From assembly GCA_944391275.1 (NCBI GenBank), contig CALXSZ010000045.1, positions 1 through 6,568 on the forward strand: a stretch of DNA of 6,568 nt, written 5' to 3'. This DNA comes from an uncultured Syntrophomonadaceae bacterium. Its GTDB lineage: Bacteria; Bacillota; Syntrophomonadia; Syntrophomonadales; Syntrophomonadaceae. Position numbers and translations under genes: made by a program. Numbering within the stretch: the stretch's first letter is position 1; the number at the start of each line of letters is the position of its first letter. The notes beneath the pieces were generated by a model. It was not told the origin of the DNA. It saw only the letters and a list, made by a program, of their open reading frames with translations, and made no database searches. Below are positions 1 to 5,723 of the stretch, one piece after another.

Positions 1-1
1 T

Positions 2-625
2 GATTTGCAGTGGATTGATTCTGAGGGGGTAAACCAATCCAATGCTCAGGGGATTTTTTCCGCTTTAGACGGCATTTTGGTTCCGGGGGGATTTGGCGAT
101 CGTGGGATTGAAGGGATGATTTGCGCCGCTCAATATGCCAGAGAACATAAAGTTCCGTACTTTGGTTTGTGCTTAGGGATGCAGGTGGCGGTTATTGAGT
201 TTGCCCGGCATGTATTAGGATTGGTTCAGGCCAATTCGAGGGAGTTTGACGAATCTTCTCCCGATTTGGTCATTGATTTTATGCCTGGACAAAATCATAC
301 CATCAATAAGGGAGGAACGCTGCGATTGGGTGCTTATCCTTGTGACATTCAACCCCATACGCAAATGGCGCGGTACTATCAAACGCTGCACATATCTGAA
401 CGGCATCGTCATCGTTATGAATTTAATAATCAGTACCGTACGAAGATGGAAAAGGCGGGGTTGATGATCAGCGGAACTTCGCCGGACGGACGTTTGGTGG
501 AAGCGATTGAACAAAAAGATCATCCGTTTTTTATTGGCGTACAGTATCACCCTGAATTCAAAAGCCGCCCGAATCGGGCGCATCCCCTTTTCTATGGATT
601 TATTCAATCGTTGTTAAAAGAATAA
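2..625 (+). CDS. pyrG: CTP synthase (glutamine-hydrolysing), C-terminal glutaminase domain; 5' truncated by window
   Basis: CTP synthase aminates UTP to CTP in the cytoplasm, using ATP and ammonia released from glutamine. Only the class I glutamine amidotransferase domain is visible, about 207 residues; the N-terminal synthetase domain lies before the window. The frame is already open at base 2, and the TTG at 5-7 reads as an internal Leu, not a start. Visible signatures: LVPGGFG oxyanion region (81-101), nucleophile Cys in GLCLGMQ (Cys codon 170-172), ERHRHRYE (about 398-421), and the catalytic His-x-Glu of QYHPEF (His codon 548-550). The Cys-to-His spacing is 126 residues, about ten fewer than in E. 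coli PyrG (379 to 515), because the loop before GGTLRLG is short as in Bacillus PyrG. The TAA stop is followed by purC 51 bases later with no terminator between. Identification is very secure. Confidence 0.97.
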   Translation, partial: DLQWIDSEGVNQSNAQGIFSALDGILVPGGFGDRGIEGMICAAQYAREHKVPYFGLCLGMQVAVIEFARHVLGLVQANSREFDESSPDLVIDFMPGQNHTINKGGTLRLGAYPCDIQPHTQMARYYQTLHISERHRHRYEFNNQYRTKMEKAGLMISGTSPDGRLVEAIEQKDHPFFIGVQYHPEFKSRPNRAHPLFYGFIQSLLKE

Positions 626-665
626 AAGCCTTTAAGACATAAAGAAAGTTTGTGAAAGAACACAT

Positions 666-671
666 AGGAGG
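666..671 (+). promoter_or_regulatory. Ribosome binding site of purC
   Basis: A perfect AGGAGG lies 5 bases before the ATG at 677 and fixes the purC start. The surrounding pyrG-purC gap (626-676) is A-rich. It holds only a weak 5-bp AT hairpin (630-644) and no convincing promoter or terminator. Confidence 0.85.
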
Positions 672-676
672 ACGAC

Positions 677-1396
677 ATGAATAAGCAGGAAATGATTTAT
701 GAGGGAAAAGCAAAAAAAGTATATGCAACAGATGACGCGAATTATGTGATTGTCGAATATAAAGACGATGCAACCGCATTTAATGGATTGAAAAAAGGGA
801 AAATTGCTGGGAAAGGCGTTATTAATAATCGAATTACCAATCAACTGATGCAGATGCTCGAGAATGAGGGAATTCCCACGCACTATGTGAAGGAACTTTC
901 GGAACGGGAAACTTTGGTAAAAAAAGTTTCTATTATCCCATTGGAAGTGGTGGTGCGAAATATTTCAGCGGGCTCCTTTGCAAAGAAATATGGCGTTGAA
1001 GAAGGGATTGTTTTTGATGCGCCAACCATCGAGTTTTCTTATAAGAATGATGAGTTAGGGGATCCTTTGCTAAATGATTTCCATGCGATGGCATTGCACT
1101 TGGCAACCCGCGAAGAAATTGCTTTGATTCAACGGACGGCTTTTCAAATTAATGAGCGATTAAAATCGTATTTTAATCGAATTGGAATTGATTTGGTTGA
1201 TTTTAAGTTGGAATTTGGGTATACGCCGGATGGAGATTTTGTCTTAGCGGATGAAATTTCACCGGACACTTGCCGGTTGTGGGATCATCAGACGCATGAG
1301 AAAATGGATAAAGATCGTTTTCGCCGGGATTTGGGAGGAACCGAGGAAGCTTACATTGAAGTGATGAACCGGATGGGAAGAAAGGAAAAAGCATGA
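677..1396 (+). CDS. purC: Phosphoribosylaminoimidazole-succinocarboxamide synthase (SAICAR synthetase)
   Basis: PurC joins aspartate to CAIR with ATP hydrolysis to give SAICAR in de novo IMP synthesis; it is a cytosolic enzyme. The 239-residue product has the usual length of the bacterial single-domain family (Bacillus about 241). Family signatures run in order: YEGKAKKVY at residues 9-17 in the N-terminal nucleotide-binding lobe, KDDATAFNG (29-37), the VVRNISAGS signature in the middle of the protein, then LVDFKLEFG and DEISPDTCRLWD in the C-terminal substrate-binding half. The ATG at 677 has a perfect Shine-Dalgarno, and the N-terminus matches the family without extension. The TGA stop lies inside the ATGATG that begins purF, so the two are translationally coupled. 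Nothing is missing or odd. The function call is secure; control cannot be judged because the operon promoter is not in view. Confidence 0.97.
   Translation: MNKQEMIYEGKAKKVYATDDANYVIVEYKDDATAFNGLKKGKIAGKGVINNRITNQLMQMLENEGIPTHYVKELSERETLVKKVSIIPLEVVVRNISAGSFAKKYGVEEGIVFDAPTIEFSYKNDELGDPLLNDFHAMALHLATREEIALIQRTAFQINERLKSYFNRIGIDLVDFKLEFGYTPDGDFVLADEISPDTCRLWDHQTHEKMDKDRFRRDLGGTEEAYIEVMNRMGRKEKA
1381..1386 (+). promoter_or_regulatory. Ribosome binding site of purF, inside the purC 3' end
   Basis: AAAGGA precedes two adjacent ATG codons, at 1393 (6-base spacer) and 1396 (9-base spacer). Either could be used, and the products differ by one Met in the propeptide. The site is weaker than that of purC, which fits re-initiation by ribosomes finishing purC. 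Confidence 0.6.
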
Positions 1397-2814
1397 TGGA
1401 ACCGATCAACGAAGCGTGCGGTGTATTTGGCGTTTATTATCCCCAAAAGAAAGTAGACGCGGCTGGACTGGTGTATTATGGTTTATATGCCTTGCAGCAT
1501 CGAGGACAGGAAAGCAGCGGAATGACCGTACATGAGGATGGTTGTATGCGTACGTATAAACAAGTGGGATTGGTTGGAGACGTTTTCACGCATGAGGTTC
1601 TGGAAGAATTAGGCAGAGGAAATATTGCAATTGGGCATGTACGGTACAGTACCACGGGTTCCTGTGGGCAGATAAATGCGCAGCCGATCGTCATTGAAAA
1701 TGAAAAATTGAAGATGTCTTTAGCGCATAACGGAAATTTAGTCAATGCAGAAGAATTACGGAAAAAATTAACGCCGGAAAATACGCCGATTTTATCCACA
1801 AGCGATTCCGAATTAATTGCACATACAATTGCTCGGGAAACCTACGAAACAGGAAATATTGAGGTAGCCATTGAAAAAGCTATGAATCAAATTGACGGTG
1901 CTTATTCGCTGACCATCATGACTCCGGAAAAATTGATTGCGGTAAGAGATGAGCACGGTTTTCGTCCTTTATGTTATGGGAGGATGCGCGATGATGGGTA
2001 TGTGGTTGCTTCAGAAAGTTGCGCCTTGTCAGCGGTTGGCGCTGAATTTGTTCGAGACGTCGACCCGGGAGAAATTATTGTATTTGACGAAGAGGGTGTT
2101 CATTCTATTACCACGCATTGTCATAAAGTGGCGGAATCTTTGTGTGTGTTTGAGTTTATTTATTTTGCCCGGCCGGATTCGATTATTGAAGGAAGTTCCG
2201 TTCATCAGGCTCGGCTTCGAGCTGGAGCCTATTTGGCGTTGGAATATCCGGCTCAGGCGGACGTCGTGATCGGCGTCCCCGATTCGGGAATCGACGCGGC
2301 CATTGGATTCTCCAGGCAATCAGGGATTCCCTATGGAATTGGGTTAATTAAAAACAAATATATTGGACGGACTTTCATTCAGCCTGAGCCCCAAAGCCGC
2401 CGGGATCAGGTGGATATTAAGTTGAGTCCGGTGGAAGCAACGGTAAAGGGGAAACGCGTGATTCTTATTGACGATTCCATCGTTCGGGGGACGACTAGCG
2501 CGCAGATTGTCCATAAATTACGACAAGCCGGTGCGACGGAGGTTCATTTGCGTATCTCCGCTCCCCCCTTCTTGTATCCTTGTTTTTATGGGACGGATAT
2601 TGATTCCAGCGAAAAGCTGATTGCCTATAATCATACGATAGAGGAAATCCAGAAAATTTTAAACGTAGACAGTTTGGGTTATTTAAGTATTCCCGATGCG
2701 GTCCGAATTGCCGAAAAGCATGAAGGAAAAGGTTTTTGTACCGCTTGCTTCAGCGGCGTGTATACAACACGAATTCCCCAAGAAACGAGCAAAGAAAAGT
2801 TTGAAAATCAATGA
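1393..2814 (+). CDS. purF: Amidophosphoribosyltransferase (glutamine PRPP amidotransferase), Fe-S type
   Basis: PurF makes phosphoribosylamine from PRPP and glutamine, the committed step of purine synthesis. Residues 1-8 (MMEPINEA) form a short propeptide before Cys9 of CGVFG. By the Bacillus precedent this is removed to expose the N-terminal Cys nucleophile of the Ntn-hydrolase glutaminase domain. Other glutaminase motifs are HRGQESSGM (36-44), GHVRYSTTG (81-89) and AHNGNL (111-116). The phosphoribosyltransferase half has the PRPP loop VILIDDSIVRGTTS (356-369). Four cysteines at 251, 397, 449 and 452 sit where the [4Fe-4S] ligands of Bacillus PurF fall, so an oxygen-sensitive cluster is inferred. 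The length of 473 residues is normal for this class, and feedback by AMP/GMP is expected from the family. It overlaps purC by 4 bases and is the last + strand gene; purM, which often follows, is absent. Confidence 0.97.
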   Translation: MMEPINEACGVFGVYYPQKKVDAAGLVYYGLYALQHRGQESSGMTVHEDGCMRTYKQVGLVGDVFTHEVLEELGRGNIAIGHVRYSTTGSCGQINAQPIVIENEKLKMSLAHNGNLVNAEELRKKLTPENTPILSTSDSELIAHTIARETYETGNIEVAIEKAMNQIDGAYSLTIMTPEKLIAVRDEHGFRPLCYGRMRDDGYVVASESCALSAVGAEFVRDVDPGEIIVFDEEGVHSITTHCHKVAESLCVFEFIYFARPDSIIEGSSVHQARLRAGAYLALEYPAQADVVIGVPDSGIDAAIGFSRQSGIPYGIGLIKNKYIGRTFIQPEPQSRRDQVDIKLSPVEATVKGKRVILIDDSIVRGTTSAQIVHKLRQAGATEVHLRISAPPFLYPCFYGTDIDSSEKLIAYNHTIEEIQKILNVDSLGYLSIPDAVRIAEKHEGKGFCTACFSGVYTTRIPQETSKEKFENQ

Positions 2815-2824
2815 ACGGATTGAC

Positions 2825-2857
2825 AAAAAGCCGTAAGCGCACCTGCTTACGGCTTTT
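2825..2857. terminator. Bidirectional Rho-independent terminator between convergent operons
   Basis: A perfect 13-bp inverted repeat pairs 2826-2838 with 2845-2857 around a 6-base loop. Its GC-rich core (GCCGTAAGC) is flanked by A-run and T-run arms. On the + strand it starts 11 bases after the purF stop and ends in TTTTCCTG. On the - strand it lies 32 bases past the aroQ stop and ends in TTTTTGTC. It can therefore stop both transcripts, with the - strand tail slightly better. Confidence 0.88.
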
Positions 2858-2888
2858 CCTGTTTATCAAATAGGGAGGTTGGAGCGAT

Positions 2889-3326
2889 TTAATGACTTAA
2901 AAGATATTGTTTTAAGAAGAGAATTGCCTGACGATAGCCGTCTAGACCCAGTCCCATAAATGTTTTGATACAAGCCATTCCAGCATAGGAGATTTGACGG
3001 AAAGTTTCCCGGCTCTTCACATCTGAGATATGCACTTCCACGCAGGGAAGGCCCACAGCTTTTAAAGCATCCAGGATGGCAATGCTGGTGTGCGTATAGG
3101 CGGCGGGATTAATGATAATGCCGTCGCAATCATGAAGGGCGTTTTGGATGGCGTCTACGATAGCTCCTTCGTGATTTGATTGAAAAATTTCAATCGCTAC
3201 ATTTTCTTGGTTGCCGGTTTCATGAATGAGTCGGACCAGCGCGGCGTAATCTTCTTGACCATAGATAGATGGTTCGCGTATTCCTAATAAATTTAAATTT
3301 GGACCATTAATGACCAGTAATTTCAT
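2889..3326 (-). CDS. aroQ: 3-dehydroquinate dehydratase, type II
   Basis: This enzyme removes water from 3-dehydroquinate to give 3-dehydroshikimate (shikimate step 3). The 145-residue product has the family length and a flavodoxin-like fold. Visible active-site features: GPNLNLLG (8-15) leading to Arg17 and the catalytic Tyr22 on the flexible lid, QSNHEG (49-54), Asn73 in INPAAYTHTS with His79, and the VEVHIS motif with His99 followed by Arg106. The family usually has Asn after HIS/HLS; here it is Asp102, a mild variant. An upstream in-frame ATG at 3351-3353 would add nine residues rich in Arg/Lys. I reject it because the ATG at 3324-3326 has a perfect AGGAGG and gives the canonical N-terminus. 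The gene overlaps the end of aroE-aroK by 20 bases and is the last gene of the operon before the shared terminator. Confidence 0.96.
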   Translation of the reverse strand: MKLLVINGPNLNLLGIREPSIYGQEDYAALVRLIHETGNQENVAIEIFQSNHEGAIVDAIQNALHDCDGIIINPAAYTHTSIAILDALKAVGLPCVEVHISDVKSRETFRQISYAGMACIKTFMGLGLDGYRQAILFLKQYLLSH

Positions 3327-4545
3327 CAAAAACCTCCTGCGTTTTGTGTGCAACTTGTTGAACCGATGAATCGTTTTCTACGACCGCATCCGCAAATTTT
3401 TCATAAAAAGGAAGCCTTTTTTGATACATCTCCGTCAAATCGGCCTGTAGCGACAAAGGCCGACCCCATCGCTCAAGTTTTTCGCAATCCCGTTTTAAGA
3501 AGATGATTGTTCCGTTTTGATGCAGCAAGGGATAATTCTCTGGACGCGTGACACAACCTCCGCCGGTTGCGATGATGAGACCGGATTGTTTACCCAGTTC
3601 TCTCAAAACGTCGGTTTCCTCTTTGCGGAAGGCCTCTTCGCCGTAATGGTCAAAAAATGCTGGGATAGACATTTGCGTACGTTTCTCAATTTGCTCGTCC
3701 GAATCGATAAAGTCTCGCTGCATGTTCTGTGCAAGTAGACGACCGATCGTGCTTTTACCGCATCCTGGCATCCCAATAAGGATGAGATTGTTCATTTGCG
3801 ATCGAAGTTGATGCAGAATCTTTTCGTTTGAGACTGGAAAAACCGCATCAGGGCGCCAGCGTTTAACAGATTCTTGCGCTTGGGTAACTAACATTAAAAG
3901 GCCGTCGCAAAAAGGGATTCCAGCATCCTCGGCGTCAAGAAGGAGCTGGGTCCGGGCGGGATTATAAATGACATCTAAAACGGCTTCGCATTGCGGAAAT
4001 TGCGCAAGATTGACAGGTGAAATTCCGGTATGGGGGAACATTCCGACCGGGGTTGTATTGACCAAAATCTTGGCGTCGGCATGAAGATCCAAATTTTGAT
4101 AATTGTAGGGGCCGGTGCGGGAAATGGTCAGAACCGGAGAAGCCCCCATCTGTTTTAAGACATAAACAACCGTTCGGCTGGCGCCGCCACTGCCAAAAAC
4201 CAATGCTTTTTTACCTTGCGGATCAACCTGACTGAAACGAAGCATAGCGCGAAAGCCGTCTGCATCGGTGTTATCCCCATATAGGCCGCCGTCCGGCATT
4301 CGGATCAGCGTATGTACGCTGCCGATGGCTTGGGCGGCGGGTGACAAAGCCTGACAGAACGGAATTACCGTTTGTTTGTATGGGATGGTAACGTTTAAGC
4401 CGGCGAAAGTATCTTTACACAGGAAATCTGCTACTTCATCGGGCTGTTTTTCGTACAGTTGATAATGCGGATTACCTAAGGCCGCATGAATTTGAGGAGA
4501 ATAACTATGACCGAGTTTTTCGCCCAAAAGGCCATATATTTCCAT
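3307..4545 (-). CDS. Bifunctional shikimate dehydrogenase / shikimate kinase fusion (AroE-AroK)
   Basis: One 412-residue chain carries steps 4 and 5 of the shikimate pathway. The AroE half (about 1-240) reduces 3-dehydroshikimate with NADPH. It shows S14/S16 in GHSYSP, NVTIPYK (51-57, catalytic Lys57), NTD (92-94, Asp94), the dinucleotide loop GSGGAS (118-123), NTTPVGMF (163-170) and Gln222. The AroK half (about 252-412) phosphorylates shikimate with ATP. It shows Walker A GMPGCGKST (258-266), DSD (281-283), FRKEE (306-310), GGG (328-330), the lid Arg in GRPL (361-364) and Arg377. Met251 is probably the ancestral AroK start, but no Shine-Dalgarno precedes it, so the kinase should be made only as part of the fusion. 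Odd: His78 replaces the family Asn of the GAVNTL motif, a shikimate-binding residue. The start overlaps the pheA stop by one base (TAATG). Confidence in both activities is high, slightly lower for AroE efficiency. Confidence 0.95.
   Translation of the reverse strand: MEIYGLLGEKLGHSYSPQIHAALGNPHYQLYEKQPDEVADFLCKDTFAGLNVTIPYKQTVIPFCQALSPAAQAIGSVHTLIRMPDGGLYGDNTDADGFRAMLRFSQVDPQGKKALVFGSGGASRTVVYVLKQMGASPVLTISRTGPYNYQNLDLHADAKILVNTTPVGMFPHTGISPVNLAQFPQCEAVLDVIYNPARTQLLLDAEDAGIPFCDGLLMLVTQAQESVKRWRPDAVFPVSNEKILHQLRSQMNNLILIGMPGCGKSTIGRLLAQNMQRDFIDSDEQIEKRTQMSIPAFFDHYGEEAFRKEETDVLRELGKQSGLIIATGGGCVTRPENYPLLHQNGTIIFLKRDCEKLERWGRPLSLQADLTEMYQKRLPFYEKFADAVVENDSSVQQVAHKTQEVFDEITGH
3333..3338 (-). promoter_or_regulatory. 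Ribosome binding site of aroQ
   Basis: AGGAGG on the - strand lies 6 bases before the ATG at 3326 and inside the last codons of aroE-aroK. It decides the aroQ start in favour of the short form and indicates coupled translation. Confidence 0.85.
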
Positions 4546-5687
4546 TATAGCACCTCAGAATAACTACCCAAATATTTAAATTCTTCGCATAGATTATCCA
4601 ATTCATCAATCATTTGCAAAAATTCTTGTGAATAAATGGAAGTTTCTAAATCAAAGTAGAACATAAATTCAAAATCGCGTTCCGGTAATGGGCGGCTTTC
4701 CAGTTTAATTAAATTTAAACCCAGACTATAAAACCGGGAAAGCGCTTGGTATAGAGCGCCGGGACGATGCGGAAGGATCATCATTAAACTGGTTTTATCA
4801 GCGCCGGGGTAGATTTCCAAATTTTTAGAAATACATATAAAACGCGTATAATTATTATCATGATTTTGGATGCTCGGTTTTAGACAATTTAAACCGTAAA
4901 GTTCAATACAATTCCGTGAGGAAAGCGCGGCAATATCCGTTCGGTCAGATTGGGCGACCATGGCCGCCGCCACAGCGGTGTTTTCACAACGAGTCACTTT
5001 GACGTCCTTTAAAGTAGCAAGAAAATCGGAACATTGGCTGATGGCTTGTTCATGGGAGAAAATTTCTTTAACATCTTCCAATTTGACCCCAGGTTTGGCC
5101 AATAAATGGTGATCAATTTTTAGACGCGTACTACGAACGATCCGAAAGTCGTGATTTAACATTAATTCATAAACTTTATTCACAGAACCCGCTGAACTGT
5201 TTTCTAACGGCAAGACGCCGTAGCGGCAGAAACCGCTTTCAATGGCAGAAAAGACGGCTTCAAAGGTATTAAAGTAAATCATTTGAGGATGCTTAAAAAG
5301 TTTCTGCGAGGCAAGCTGTGAATAGGAGCCTTCAACGCCTTGACAGGCAATTTGAGCAGTTGGGGGAAACAAAGGTTCCGTATGTTCAATCGCATCCTGA
5401 ATAATATGATAAAGAGGGGAGTGTTCGCCGGATCTTCTTTTTTGATAAGAGCGGCTTAAATCAAAAAGCAGCGCGTATAGCATACGAGCGGATTCGGCCA
5501 TTTCCGGAGGAACGCTATTGGCGGCCTTTTCCGAAATTTTTCGTTCGCGTTCGGTGTTCAAGATAGGGATTTGATGGTCTTTTTTATAATCTGCAATTTT
5601 AGCCGACACATCCATACGCTGTTTGAAAAGCTGAATGAGTTGTTCGTCAATTTTATCAATTTCTCCACGATAATCATTTAAATCCAT
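4545..5687 (-). CDS. pheA: Bifunctional chorismate mutase / prephenate dehydratase (P-protein) with ACT domain
   Basis: PheA turns chorismate into prephenate and then phenylpyruvate, the precursor of phenylalanine. From the start chosen here it has 380 residues. An AroQ-class helical chorismate mutase occupies about 1-85, with Arg7, Arg24, Lys35 and the ERER region (46-49) matching E. coli active-site positions. The prephenate dehydratase domain (about 112-290) shows GVEGSYS (117-123), LENSSAGS (161-168) and the catalytic TRF (281-283). A C-terminal ACT domain carries RPGAL (308-312) and ESRP (330-333), the phenylalanine-binding motifs, so Phe feedback is expected. I chose the ATG at 5685-5687: it has a good AGAGGA and begins right at the mutase helix. 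An ATG at 5718-5720 would add 11 residues with only a weak site. The gene lies between aroC (36-base gap from this start) and aroE-aroK (1-base overlap). Confidence 0.95.
   Translation of the reverse strand: MDLNDYRGEIDKIDEQLIQLFKQRMDVSAKIADYKKDHQIPILNTERERKISEKAANSVPPEMAESARMLYALLFDLSRSYQKRRSGEHSPLYHIIQDAIEHTEPLFPPTAQIACQGVEGSYSQLASQKLFKHPQMIYFNTFEAVFSAIESGFCRYGVLPLENSSAGSVNKVYELMLNHDFRIVRSTRLKIDHHLLAKPGVKLEDVKEIFSHEQAISQCSDFLATLKDVKVTRCENTAVAAAMVAQSDRTDIAALSSRNCIELYGLNCLKPSIQNHDNNYTRFICISKNLEIYPGADKTSLMMILPHRPGALYQALSRFYSLGLNLIKLESRPLPERDFEFMFYFDLETSIYSQEFLQMIDELDNLCEEFKYLGSYSEVL
4551..4556 (-). promoter_or_regulatory. Ribosome binding site of aroE-aroK, inside the pheA 3' end
   Basis: GAGGTG lies 5 bases before the ATG at 4545 and is read as the Glu-Val codons near the PheA C-terminus. 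Together with the TAATG stop/start overlap this points to termination-reinitiation coupling. Confidence 0.7.
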
Positions 5688-5695
5688 TTCGATAT

Positions 5696-5701
5696 TCCTC
5701 T
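5696..5701 (-). promoter_or_regulatory. Ribosome binding site of pheA (decides the start)
   Basis: AGAGGA on the - strand lies 8 bases before the ATG at 5687. The alternative ATGs at 5708 and 5720 lack a comparable site: 5708 has none, and 5720 has only a weak GGGAA within the aroC end. This supports the shorter PheA. Confidence 0.65.
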
Positions 5702-5723
5702 CTTTCATAACTTTTATCATAGG

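Noticed and set aside
215..607. 130-codon open frame on the - strand opposite pyrG
   Set aside because: It lies wholly inside the conserved PyrG glutaminase domain, has no ribosome binding site or recognisable motif, and is best explained as a shadow frame.
630..644. Small inverted repeat CTTTA/TAAAG after pyrG as a terminator
   Set aside because: It is only 5 AT-rich base pairs, too weak, and has no following T-run.
611..645. Possible purC promoter in the pyrG-purC gap (TTGTTA with a CATAAA-like -10)
   Set aside because: The spacer would be about 21 bases and the -10 matches poorly, so I do not support it.
3327..3353. Nine-residue N-terminal extension of AroQ (Arg/Lys-rich)
   Set aside because: The extension would include the AGGAGG site itself, and the type II dehydroquinase family begins at the MKLLVINGPN-like sequence encoded from 3326.
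3517..3738. 73-codon open frame on the + strand opposite the AroK domain
   Set aside because: It is antisense to the conserved Walker A-to-GGG region and its composition resembles no protein family I know.
5688..5720. Longer PheA start at 5718-5720
   Set aside because: It adds 11 residues before the mutase helix with only a weak ribosome binding site; the ATG at 5687 has AGAGGA. It is not fully excluded.
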